64,000 nt of DNA, taken from contig NZ_BPRA01000012.1 of NCBI RefSeq assembly GCF_022179645.1, positions 157,488 through 221,487 of the forward strand. The letters are read 5' to 3'. This DNA is from Methylobacterium thuringiense (GTDB lineage Bacteria > Pseudomonadota > Alphaproteobacteria > Rhizobiales > Beijerinckiaceae). The translations under genes were made by a program, and so were the position numbers. Shown one piece after another: positions 1 through 7,989 of this stretch; positions within the stretch are counted from its first letter, which is position 1; each line of letters opens with the position of its first letter. Under the pieces are notes generated by a model. The model did no database searches and was not told where the DNA came from. It saw nothing but the letters and a program-made list of their open reading frames with translations.

Positions 1-206
1 CGACGACCCCGGCGGCCTCCGGCTCCGCGGTCTTCCCGAGCAAGATCGACCCGAAATACGCCAGCGAATCCGCCGGCAAGCAGCGTCAGAAGACCTGCCT
101 CGACCAGTACAACGTCAACAAGGCCAACGGCGGCAACGGCGGCCTGAACTGGATCATGAAGGGCGGCGGATATTACTCGGAGTGCAACAAGCGGCTGAAG
201 GTCTGA
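1..206 (+). CDS. C-terminal end of a small hypothetical protein (5' end outside window)
   Basis: The reading frame is open from the window edge to a TGA at 204-206. The visible 67 residues hold two cysteines (KTCLDQYN and YSECNKRL), a Gly/Asn-rich stretch and the ending KRLKV. The Cys spacing and the Thr/Pro/Ala/Ser-rich beginning suggest a small secreted or periplasmic protein of a kind common as a conserved hypothetical in Methylobacterium and Bradyrhizobium. I do not recognise a function. A GC-rich imperfect stem follows the stop (about 219-242) without a T-run, so a terminator is only possible. Confidence 0.6.
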   Translation, partial: TTPAASGSAVFPSKIDPKYASESAGKQRQKTCLDQYNVNKANGGNGGLNWIMKGGGYYSECNKRLKV

Positions 207-315
207 CCAGCCGCGCCGGGCCCGGGCCGATCAGGCTCGGGTCTCCGACAGGGTGATTGCCTCAGCGGAGCGAGACGCGGCGGCACCCTGCCGCGCCCTG
301 CGTATGAGAGCCGTT

Positions 316-389
316 TGGAGCGGGTACCGGGAATCGAACCCGGGTATTCAGCTTGGAAGGCTGCTGCTCTACCATTGAGCTACACCCGC
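316..389 (-). tRNA. tRNA-Gly (anticodon TCC)
   Basis: Read on the minus strand, the segment has acceptor GCGGGTG paired with TACCCGC, a D-arm with GTAGCTCAATGGTAGAGC, an anticodon loop CTTCCAA with TCC as anticodon, a T-arm with GGTTCGATTCC and an encoded CCA. It is 74 nt long including CCA, normal for glycine tRNA. It lies 59 bp downstream of tRNA-Tyr on the same strand, so the two are probably co-transcribed. Confidence 0.96.
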
Positions 390-448
390 ATGCGGCGCCG
401 GATAGCATGGCGCCGCGGCGTTGAGAAGATGTGTCGATCAGGCTGGTT

Positions 449-532
449 TGGTGGGGGAAGTAGGACTCGAACCTACGAAGCTTACGCAGCGGATTTACAG
501 TCCGCCCCCTTTGCCGCTCGGGACATTCCCCC
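449..532 (-). tRNA. tRNA-Tyr (anticodon GTA)
   Basis: On the minus strand the acceptor stem GGGGGAA pairs with TTCCCCC before an A discriminator and encoded CCA. The anticodon loop reads ACTGTAAATC with anticodon GTA, and there is a long variable arm as expected for the class II bacterial tyrosine tRNA, with a T-arm containing GGTTCGAGTCC. Length is 84 nt including CCA. It sits about 110 bp downstream of recJ and just upstream of tRNA-Gly, all leftward. Confidence 0.96.
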
Positions 533-641
533 AAACCGCAGGACCGCCCCAAGGGGTGGTCTCGACAGGGCGTCCTTATGGTGAGGGCGTTTCCGGGTGT
601 CAACTGGATCGCGCGGGTCGTGAGCACCGTGTCCCGCAGTG

Positions 642-2441
642 TCACTCCGGTGCCGCGAGATCGCTGATGCGCAACTGCGCGCGCTCGGCCCCGCGCCAGC
701 GGTCGGTGGAGAGGGTGCCGGCGACGTGGAAGTCCTGGCCGACGCCGCCGAGCAGCGCCATCCCGAGCGGCCCCTGCGCGACCCGGAAGGCGATGGCGCC
801 GACGGTCTGGCCGTCGCGGCTCCGAAACCGGGCGCGGACGTGCCCGTTGCCGACCACCGCCGCGTCGACGAGGCGGTGGCGGGGGAGGACGAGGACCGGC
901 TCCGGCGCACCCTGGCCGAAGGGCCCGGCGCGCTGGATGGTTTTCACGAGTTCGGCACTGGCGCCGCCGGCGCTGACGGTGCCGTCGATCAGCAGTGCCT
1001 CCGCCTCGCGGGCTTCGGCCACGGCCGAGGCGAGGGCGGTCGCGAGATGCGTGGTGAAGGCGGAAAAATCCGAAGAGGGCAGGGTGACGCCCGCGGCCAT
1101 GGCGTGGCCCCCGCCTTTCAGTGCCAGGCCCGCCTCGACCGCGGCGTGCACGGCGCGGCCGAGATCGGCCCCGAGGATCGAGCGGCCGGAGCCGGTGGCG
1201 GTGCCGTCGGGGCGGATCGCGAAAGCGAAGGCCGGGCGGCCGAAGCGCTCCTTCAGACGCGCCGCGATCAGCCCAACGATGCCGGGGTGCCATTCAGGCG
1301 ATCCGGTAACGAGGACCGGCCGGTCGGGCTCGGCCATCAGGTCGCGGTCCATGGCGGCCTCGGCCTCCTCGACGGCCAGCGCCTCGATCGCCTGCCGCTC
1401 GCGGTTGAGACGATCGAGTTCGGCGGCGATGCGGGTGGCCTCGACGGGGTCGGCGGTGCCCAGCAGCCGCGCGCCGAGGCCGGCATCGCCGATGCGCCCG
1501 CCCGCATTGATGCGCGGCCCGACGAGATAGCCGAGATGCCAGGCTTCCGGCGGCTCGCTGAGGCCCGCCGCGTCGAACAGGGCGGCGATCCCCGGCCGTC
1601 CCCGGCCGCGCATCACGGTCAGGCCCTGCACCACGAAGGCGCGGTTGAGGCCGAGCAGCGGCACGACGTCGGCGACGGTGGCGAGCGCGACGAGGTCGAG
1701 GGAATCGGTGAGCGCCGGTTCTTCGCGAGTGGCGAAGGCGCCGAGCCCGCGCAGCCGGCGGTTCAGGGCGACGAGCGTCAGGAACACCACCCCGGCCGCG
1801 CAGAGATGGCCGAGGCCCGACAGGTCGTCGAGCCGGTTGGGGTTCACCAGCGCCACCGTCGGCGGCAAGTGTTCGGTGGCGGCGTGGTGGTCGAGCACGA
1901 CGGTGTCGAGGCCGAGAGCCTTGGCGGCTTCCAGGGGGGCGTGGCCTGCCGTGCCGCAATCGACGCAGACGAGGAGGCGCGCGCCGCCCTCAGCCAGCGT
2001 CGTCACCGCCGCGACGTTGGGGCCGTAGCCCTCGGTGATGCGATCGGGGATCCAGATCTGCACCGGCACGTCGAAACTGCGGAGATAGCCGGCCAGCAGC
2101 GCGGCGCTCGCAGCGCCGTCGACGTCGTAATCGCCGAAGATGGCCACCGGCTCGCGGGCGGTGACGGCACGGGCGAGCCGGTCGACGGCGGCCTCCATGT
2201 CGACGAGCACGGACGGGTCCGGCATCAGGTCTCGGATCTTCGGGGCCAGGAACTTTTCCGCCTGATCCGGCCGGACGCCGCGGCTGGCGAGGATGCGCGC
2301 GAGCAGGTCCGGCAGGCCGTGCGCCTGGGTCATCGTCGTGGCGAAGGCGTGCTGCGACGGGCCGGCACAGCGCTCGCGCCAGGGCCGGCCGAGCACGGAC
2401 CGCGCGACGTCGAGGAAGGGGCGGGGTTGAGCGGGGATCAC
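642..2441 (-). CDS. recJ: Single-stranded-DNA-specific exonuclease RecJ
   Basis: RecJ degrades single-stranded DNA 5'->3' in recombination and mismatch/base-excision repair in the cytoplasm. The DHH-family motifs are present: DYDVDG at residues 104-109, DCGT near 161, DHH at 184-186, then GPRINAGGRI and the DHHA1 motif GGGHAMAAG, followed by an OB-fold-like C-terminus. The predicted 599 aa is close to E. coli RecJ (577). I chose the GTG at 2441 because the preceding PRPFLDVARSV segment matches the usual RecJ N-terminus; an internal ATG (2335) would lose it. No strong ribosome binding site is seen. It lies 49 bp downstream of the alpha-oxoamine synthase gene. Confidence 0.95.
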   Translation of the reverse strand: MIPAQPRPFLDVARSVLGRPWRERCAGPSQHAFATTMTQAHGLPDLLARILASRGVRPDQAEKFLAPKIRDLMPDPSVLVDMEAAVDRLARAVTAREPVAIFGDYDVDGAASAALLAGYLRSFDVPVQIWIPDRITEGYGPNVAAVTTLAEGGARLLVCVDCGTAGHAPLEAAKALGLDTVVLDHHAATEHLPPTVALVNPNRLDDLSGLGHLCAAGVVFLTLVALNRRLRGLGAFATREEPALTDSLDLVALATVADVVPLLGLNRAFVVQGLTVMRGRGRPGIAALFDAAGLSEPPEAWHLGYLVGPRINAGGRIGDAGLGARLLGTADPVEATRIAAELDRLNRERQAIEALAVEEAEAAMDRDLMAEPDRPVLVTGSPEWHPGIVGLIAARLKERFGRPAFAFAIRPDGTATGSGRSILGADLGRAVHAAVEAGLALKGGGHAMAAGVTLPSSDFSAFTTHLATALASAVAEAREAEALLIDGTVSAGGASAELVKTIQRAGPFGQGAPEPVLVLPRHRLVDAAVVGNGHVRARFRSRDGQTVGAIAFRVAQGPLGMALLGGVGQDFHVAGTLSTDRWRGAERAQLRISDLAAPE

Positions 2442-2490
2442 CGGGGCCGGTATAGCCGGAACGGTGGCGATGCGCGCCCTCGGCGAGGCT

Positions 2491-3825
2491 CTACGCCGCC
2501 ATGGCCAGGGCGCGCGCCTCGCGCACCGCCGCCATGATGCGCGCCTCGTCCACCGCGAGCTCGATCGCGCGCACCGCGTGGCGGATGTTCTCCTCGGAAT
2601 GGCCGGCCATGACCTGCAGGCGGAAGCGGGCGGCGCCCTTGGCCACCGCCGGGTACTCGACGAGGTTAGCGAGCAGCCCCAGCGTCGGCAGGCGGCGGCT
2701 GACCATGCGGGCGGTGCTCTCCGCTCCGACCTTGGCGCAAACAATGGCGGAGGGGTCGCCGTAGACGTCGAGGCCGGCCTCCGCGAATTGCGCGCGCAGG
2801 CTGACGACGTTGCGCATCAGTGTTTCGCGCAAGGCCCTGCCTTCATCCGAGGCGACGATGTCGAAGGCCTTGCCGATCACCGCCGTCTGCACCGGCGAGA
2901 GCGCATTCGAGAAGGTCGTCGAGGGGCTGTAGTAACGCAGGTACTCCTTGATCGTGCGCCGGTTGGTGGCGACGAAGCCGCCATTCGAGGCGAAGGTCTT
3001 GGAGAAGCTGCCCATCACGAGGTCGACCTTCCCGAGCATCCCCTGGATGCCGATATGGCCGCGTCCCTCCGCACCCAGCGCGCCGAGATCGTGGGCGACG
3101 TCGACCATCAGCGTCGCGCCAAATTCGTCGCAGAGCTCCTGCATCGCCGCGAGGTCGGGCGTGTCCGAGTCCATCGAGAACAGGCCCTCGGTGATGACCA
3201 TGATGCCGTTCTGCGTGTCCTTCGCCCGGATCGCGGCGAGCTTCGCCCGACAATGGTCGAGGTCGAGATGGCGGAACAGGGAGATGTTCCGGGTCGAAGC
3301 GCCGGCGCCCTCCTGCAGGCAGACATGGGAAAGTGCGTCCATCACGATGTGGTCGGCCGAGCGCACGAGCCCGCGGATGACGCCGTAACCGGCTGCCCAG
3401 CCGGTGGGGTAGAGCACCGCCTGCTCCATCTCGAGGAAGTCGGCGATGCGGCACTCCAGGGCCACCGAACTCGCGGTGTTGCCGACGAGCACGGCCGAGC
3501 CAGCGCTGTGGACGCCGAAGCGCTTCACGGCATCGGTGGCGACCTCGGCGATCTCGGGGTGAGCGGCGAGGCTGAGATAGTCCTGCGAGGAGAAGTTGAT
3601 GCCCTCGATCGGATTGCCGCCGTCGTCGCGCGCCCGGCAGGCGGTGCCGGGGCGGGTCTCGGTGGAGCGCGAGAACGGCCAATAGCCGGCCTGCCGCCGC
3701 TCCTCCTGCCACGCGAAAAAGCCGTCGCCGCGCTCCAGCAGGTTTGCGCCGGCCGGGACGCGGAAATCGCGCGCGCTGCCGGTGAGGCCGGACCGACCTG
3801 GGTCGCTGGTGTCGGTGATGCTCAT
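2491..3825 (-). CDS. Alpha-oxoamine synthase family PLP enzyme (serine palmitoyltransferase/KBL/BioF-like)
   Basis: This fold-type I PLP family condenses an amino acid with an acyl thioester and releases CO2. The 444-aa product has the expected landmarks: a glycine-rich ALSHVCLQEGAG region, the cofactor Asp in VDVAHDLGALG (242-250; most members have DEAHS) and the PLP lysine in SFSKTFASNGG (K276). Length and motifs fit serine palmitoyltransferase-like proteins more than ALAS, but the substrate cannot be told from sequence. There is no acyl carrier protein or ceramide gene beside it, although a GT21 glycosyltransferase lies 17 kb away. The ATG at 3825 is chosen; upstream in-frame codons look non-coding. 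Confidence 0.85.
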   Translation of the reverse strand: MSITDTSDPGRSGLTGSARDFRVPAGANLLERGDGFFAWQEERRQAGYWPFSRSTETRPGTACRARDDGGNPIEGINFSSQDYLSLAAHPEIAEVATDAVKRFGVHSAGSAVLVGNTASSVALECRIADFLEMEQAVLYPTGWAAGYGVIRGLVRSADHIVMDALSHVCLQEGAGASTRNISLFRHLDLDHCRAKLAAIRAKDTQNGIMVITEGLFSMDSDTPDLAAMQELCDEFGATLMVDVAHDLGALGAEGRGHIGIQGMLGKVDLVMGSFSKTFASNGGFVATNRRTIKEYLRYYSPSTTFSNALSPVQTAVIGKAFDIVASDEGRALRETLMRNVVSLRAQFAEAGLDVYGDPSAIVCAKVGAESTARMVSRRLPTLGLLANLVEYPAVAKGAARFRLQVMAGHSEENIRHAVRAIELAVDEARIMAAVREARALAMAA

Positions 3826-4129
3826 GACGTGCCCGCCTGTCGCGCTTGTCGTTGCGCGTAATGGAAAGAGTTTTGCGGGCGCGGCTTGTTTTTGGCTTAA
3901 TTCTGAAGGCGTTGGCGCCGAGGCCTTCGGACTCACTTAACGGATGATGTCCAGAGATGGTTTCGGTTTTCCGAAGCACAATGAATTCGACAAGGTTATT
4001 GGGTCGTTACAGCCTCTGGTCGGTTGGCGGAGCTTCGACTGTCCGGGTTTTCGTCGCGTGCTGCGATCGCAGATTGCTCGATCGATGAGCTTTGCGTACC
4101 TTGCCCGAAGCGGTCTTCGAGATACGAGC
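3826..4129. other. Intergenic region between divergent genes
   Basis: About 300 bp without a convincing gene, noticeably less GC-rich than its surroundings. It must hold promoters for the leftward alpha-oxoamine synthase gene and the rightward toxin-antitoxin module. An inverted repeat, GAAGGC (3905-3910) with GCCTTC (3923-3928), flanks an inner GGCGCC palindrome and could be an operator or weak hairpin. A short rightward open frame (3944-4150) ends at the antitoxin nonsense codon and has no protein-like features. Confidence 0.5.
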
Positions 4130-4378
4130 ATGACGACGCTGACGATCTGAAATCTCGACGCGCGCGTAAACGCCAGTCTTCGCGACCGGACGACCCGTAA
4201 CGGCCGCAGCGCGGAAGACGAGGCACACCGTATCCTCGCCGAGATTTTGACGAACCCACCACCGTCCGAACTCAATTTGGCCGAGGCGATCCGACGCCGT
4301 TTCGCGCGCATAGGTGGGATCGAATTGGAACCGCATCCGCCCGTCGCGATCACGGACCCCACCCACCTCGATCGATGA
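4130..4378 (+). pseudogene. FitA/VapB-type ribbon-helix-helix antitoxin with an in-frame TGA at codon 7
   Basis: Starting at the ATG at 4130 the frame reads MTTLTI, then TGA (4148-4150), then continues NLDARVNASLRDRTTRNGRS and on through HRILAEIL to IGGIELE, ending at TGA 4376-4378. Apart from the one stop this is a full FitA-type antitoxin: the N-terminal beta strand normally reads TIRNLD, so CGA (Arg) to TGA is the likely change. The C-terminal IGGIELE matches the toxin-binding tail of the family. The end overlaps the toxin ATG by ATGA, the usual coupling. No ATG or GTG restart lies downstream within the DNA-binding part. Expected role if intact: neutralise the toxin and repress the operon. 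Confidence 0.85.
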
Positions 4379-4806
4379 TCGTGCTCGACACGAACGTGAT
4401 CTCCGAACTCATGCGGCCCGAACCGAACCCGGCCGTTACCGCCTGGGTAGCCGCGCAACCACGCGATGCGCTCTATCCGACCAGTATCAATCGCGCCGAG
4501 ATTCTGTACGGGATCGCAGCCATGCCGGCCGGAAAGCGCCGCGACGGAGCCGCTGCGCTGGTCGAGGCCATGTTTGCCGAAGAATTCGCTGGGCGGATTC
4601 TCCCATTCGCAGCGGAAGCCGCACCTCATTTCGCCCGCATCGTGGCAGAACGACGCCGGGCAGGGATGCCAATCGAAGGCTTCGATGCCCTGATTGCGGC
4701 GGCGACACTGGCTGCCGGGGGCTTCATCGCCACACGCGATATCGGCGGCTTCGCGAATTGCGGCCTCACCATCGTGAATCCCTGGACAGTATCCGACCCA
4801 GAATAG
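4375..4806 (+). CDS. FitB/VapC-type PIN-domain ribonuclease toxin
   Basis: PIN toxins are Mg-dependent endoribonucleases that cut tRNA or rRNA when free of antitoxin. The 143-aa protein starts MIVLDTNVISELMRP and keeps all four acidic residues of the family at the FitB spacing: D5, E42 (AEILYG), D104 (GFDALIAA) and D122 (ATRDIGGF). It ends with the typical VNPW motif. Its ATG overlaps the antitoxin stop. The gene looks intact although its antitoxin carries a nonsense codon, which is odd because a free toxin should be harmful; low expression, a trans-acting antitoxin, readthrough or loss of activity elsewhere would explain this. Confidence 0.93.
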   Translation: MIVLDTNVISELMRPEPNPAVTAWVAAQPRDALYPTSINRAEILYGIAAMPAGKRRDGAAALVEAMFAEEFAGRILPFAAEAAPHFARIVAERRRAGMPIEGFDALIAAATLAAGGFIATRDIGGFANCGLTIVNPWTVSDPE

Positions 4807-4887
4807 CTCTGCAGCCGAACGATGGGCGCACGAATGGGTGTCGATGCCGGGTTGCGTTTGCCTCGGTGGTAGGAGCCGGATGCATGG

Positions 4888-7800
4888 CTACGCCCGGATC
4901 GGCTCCGCCGGCAGCCAGTCCTCTGCCGCATCCTCCCCGACCGGCGCCGCCACCCTGAACCACAGCGCATACAAAGCCGGCAGGAACAGCAGCGTCAGCA
5001 CCGTGCCGACGCCGACGCCGCCGATCAGCACGTAGGCGAGTGCGCCCCAGAACATCGAGTGGGTGAGGGGGATGAAGGCGAGCATGGCGGCCAGCGCCGT
5101 CAGGACCACCGGCCGGGCGCGGCGCACGGTCGATTCGACGATGGCGTCGTAGTCCGAGAGGCCGGCCGCCTTCTCGCGGTCGATCTGATCGACGAGGATC
5201 AGGGTGTTGCGCATCAGGATGCCCGACAGCCCGATCAGGCCGAGGATGGCATTGAAGCCGAAGGCCTGGCCGAAGACGAGAAGCGTCGGCACCGCGCCGC
5301 AGAGGCCGAGCGGAGCCGTGGCGAGCACCATGAACATGGTCGAGAACGAGCGGACCTGGAACATCAGCACGGTCAGCGTCACGACGAGCATCAGCGGGAA
5401 CACCGCGCCGAGCGCCGCCTGCGCCTTGGCGCTGTCCTCCACGGAACCGCCGGTCTCGATGCGGTAGCCCGGCCGCAGGCCGGCCTTGATCGGCTCCAGC
5501 AGCGGCAGGATCTTTGCCGTCACGTCCGGCGGCTGCCGCCCATCGCGCACGTCGCCCTGCACGGCGATGAAGGGGTTGCGGTCGTAGCGCTTGAGCACCG
5601 CGTCCTCGGTACGGCTTTCGAGCCGGGCGACCTGCGCGAGCGGCACCGCCTTCCCGTCGCTCGTCACCAGGGTCATGCTGCCGATGGAGCCGAGGGTGCG
5701 GCGCTCGGCGGAGGGGCTGCGCACCATCACATCGACCGGGCGCAGGTTTTCGCGAACCTGCGTGGCGGGGGCGCCGTTCAGCATGGTCTGGAGCTGCATC
5801 GCGGCATCGCGGGGGCTCAGGCCCAGCAGGCGCAGGCGTTCCTGGTCAAAGGCGAGGCGCAGGTTCGGGGTCTTGTCGCCCCAGTCGAGATGGGCGAGGC
5901 GCATGTCGGGGTTGGCGGCGACGACGTCGCGCACCCGCGCCGCGATCTTGCGGAGCTCGTCGAGGTCGGGGCCGATCACCCGGAACAGCACCGGGTAGCG
6001 CACCGGCGGGCCGAACACGAACTGCGTCACCCGCACCCGCGCCTCCGGAAACATCCCGGCATCGACCATGGCCCGCGCCTTGAGCTTGAGCGCGTCGCGG
6101 GCGTGGCTGCTCCCGGTGAGCACGACGATCTGCGCAAAGGCCGGATCGGGCAGTTCGGGATCGAGCGGCAGGATGAAGCGCGGCAGCCCCTGGCCGACAT
6201 AGGCCGTGACGATCTTCGATTCCGGCTCGGCCCTGAGCGCCGCCTCGATCCGCTTCACCGAAGCGTCGGTAACGTCGAAGGCCGTGCCCGGCGGCATGTT
6301 GACCTCGACGATCAGCTCCGGCCGGTCGGAATTCGGGAAGAACTGCTGCTCGACGAGGCCGGCCCCGGCCGCCGACAGCACGAACAGGCCGAGCGTCAGG
6401 CCGGCGACGAGCTTCTTCCGGTCGACGCAGAGGCGCACCAGCCGGCGCAGGCGCGCGTAGTGCTTGGTGGCGTAGATCGCGTCGTGGCCGCCCTCGACTT
6501 GGCTGATCTGCGGCAGCAGCTTCACACCGAGATAGGGCGTGAAGGTTACGGCAACGAACCAGCTCACGATCAGCGAGAACGCGACAACCCAAAAGATGTT
6601 GCCGGCATATTCTCCGGCAGTGGACCGGCCGAAGCCGACAGGCAGGAAGCCGGCGATGGTGATGATCGTGCCCGACAGCATCGGCAAAGCCGTGGTGCCC
6701 CACACATGCGTGGCGGCGCTGATCCGGTCGGCGCCTTCCTCCATGCGCACCACCATCATTTCGATGGCGATGATGGCGTCGTCGACGAGCAGGCCGAGGG
6801 AGAGGATGAGCGCGCCCAGCGTGATCCGGTCGAAATCGCGGCCGGTGGCCATCATCACCACGAACACCGCCGAGAGCGTCAGCGGCACGGCGAGCGCCAC
6901 GACGAGGCCGACGCGCAGGCCGAGCGTCAGCAGGCTGACGCCGACGACGACGGCGAGCGCGGTGAAGAACTTCACCATGAACTCGTCGATGGATTCGTCG
7001 ATGACCTTGGCCTGATCCGAGATCTTTTCGAGTCTTAGGCCGGCGGGAAGGGCCGAGCGGATCGCGGTTTCTTCCTTGGAGAGCGCCGCACCGAGGCTGA
7101 GGCCATTGGTGCCGGGCTTCATCACGAGGCCGAGAAGCAGGGCCGGCTCGCCGTCGTTGCGAATGACGAAGCTCTTGGGATCTTCGTAGCCGCGCGTGAC
7201 CTCCGCGACGTCGCCGAGCTTGAGGCTGCGCCCGCCCGTGCCGACGGGGATCGCCTTCACCGCCTCGATGCCTTCGAGCGCCCCGTCGAGGCGCAGATAG
7301 GTGCGCGGGCCGGCGGTCTCGACGAAGCCGCCCGGCGTCAGGTCGTTCTGGGCCGCGATCGCCGAAAACAGTGCCTGACCGCTGATGCCCAGCGTCGCCA
7401 GCCGCTGATACGAGATCTCGACGAAGATCTTCTGGGACTGCTCGCCGAGGATGTTGACCTTGCCGACGCCGGGCACGCGCAGCAGTCGCTGCCGCAGATC
7501 TTCGGCCTGCGCGACGAGATGCCGATGCGGCATGTCCCGGGCCTGCAGGGCGTACAACGAAAAATAGACATCGGAGAATTCGTCGTTGACGAACGGGCCG
7601 TAGGCACCGCGGGGCAGGCTGCTCGCGGTGTCAGCGAGCTTCTTCCGGGTCTGGTAGAACTGGTCTAGCACTTCGGCAGCGGGCGTGCCGTCCTTGAGGT
7701 TGAGCTTCATCAGCACGAGGCCGGGGCGCGCCGTGGTCTCGACGCGGTCGTACCAGGTCAGCTCCTGCAGCCGCTTCTCGAGCGGGTCGGCGACCTGCCG

Positions 7801-7989
7801 CTGCATCTCTTCCGCCGTAGCGCCGGGCCATGCGGCCGACACCACCAGCGTCTTCACGGTGAAGGACGGGTCTTCCGCGCGCCCGAGCTTCACGAAGGCG
7901 AAGCAGCCGGCGCCGATCGTCGCAATGATCAGGAACAGCGTGATCGCCCGCTCGCGGACCGCCAGCGCCGAGAGGTTGAAGCCGGTCAT
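4888..7989 (-). CDS. RND-family efflux permease (HAE1-like)
   Basis: Inner-membrane proton-driven pump subunit, 1033 aa, the usual RND length. The N-terminus shows a membrane helix (ITLFLIIATIGAGCFAFVKL) followed by the porter domain; TM4 carries the proton-relay pair in LLVDDAIIAIEMM, and a second large loop plus C-terminal helices follow (ILGLIGLSGILMRNTLIL). The ATG at 7989 overlaps the stop of the adaptor gene by ATGA, so the two are translationally coupled. No outer-membrane channel gene is adjacent, so a TolC-like protein from elsewhere is presumably used. Substrates cannot be predicted. A second, related RND system lies at 25.2-30.5 kb. Confidence 0.93.
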   Translation of the reverse strand: MTGFNLSALAVRERAITLFLIIATIGAGCFAFVKLGRAEDPSFTVKTLVVSAAWPGATAEEMQRQVADPLEKRLQELTWYDRVETTARPGLVLMKLNLKDGTPAAEVLDQFYQTRKKLADTASSLPRGAYGPFVNDEFSDVYFSLYALQARDMPHRHLVAQAEDLRQRLLRVPGVGKVNILGEQSQKIFVEISYQRLATLGISGQALFSAIAAQNDLTPGGFVETAGPRTYLRLDGALEGIEAVKAIPVGTGGRSLKLGDVAEVTRGYEDPKSFVIRNDGEPALLLGLVMKPGTNGLSLGAALSKEETAIRSALPAGLRLEKISDQAKVIDESIDEFMVKFFTALAVVVGVSLLTLGLRVGLVVALAVPLTLSAVFVVMMATGRDFDRITLGALILSLGLLVDDAIIAIEMMVVRMEEGADRISAATHVWGTTALPMLSGTIITIAGFLPVGFGRSTAGEYAGNIFWVVAFSLIVSWFVAVTFTPYLGVKLLPQISQVEGGHDAIYATKHYARLRRLVRLCVDRKKLVAGLTLGLFVLSAAGAGLVEQQFFPNSDRPELIVEVNMPPGTAFDVTDASVKRIEAALRAEPESKIVTAYVGQGLPRFILPLDPELPDPAFAQIVVLTGSSHARDALKLKARAMVDAGMFPEARVRVTQFVFGPPVRYPVLFRVIGPDLDELRKIAARVRDVVAANPDMRLAHLDWGDKTPNLRLAFDQERLRLLGLSPRDAAMQLQTMLNGAPATQVRENLRPVDVMVRSPSAERRTLGSIGSMTLVTSDGKAVPLAQVARLESRTEDAVLKRYDRNPFIAVQGDVRDGRQPPDVTAKILPLLEPIKAGLRPGYRIETGGSVEDSAKAQAALGAVFPLMLVVTLTVLMFQVRSFSTMFMVLATAPLGLCGAVPTLLVFGQAFGFNAILGLIGLSGILMRNTLILVDQIDREKAAGLSDYDAIVESTVRRARPVVLTALAAMLAFIPLTHSMFWGALAYVLIGGVGVGTVLTLLFLPALYALWFRVAAPVGEDAAEDWLPAEPIRA

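Noticed and set aside
262-1293. Open frame containing SSMVEQQPSKLNTRVRFPVPAP-like text near the tRNA genes
   Set aside because: Such peptide strings are a known artefact of translating tRNA genes; the DNA encodes tRNA-Gly and tRNA-Tyr.
3944-4150. 68-residue frame before the toxin-antitoxin module
   Set aside because: It only runs in the antitoxin frame into its nonsense codon and shows no homologous pattern before the ATG at 4130.
4735-4760. Loss of a catalytic Asp in the PIN toxin (GGF instead of DDF)
   Set aside because: FitB itself has a similar TRD-x-G-x-F sequence and its fourth acidic residue is D122 of TRD, which is kept.
5059-7038. 659-residue open frame on the plus strand across the first RND permease
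   Set aside because: It is an antisense shadow in high-GC DNA; composition is Arg/Glu/His/Asp-rich and lacks protein motifs, while the opposite strand encodes a clear RND permease.
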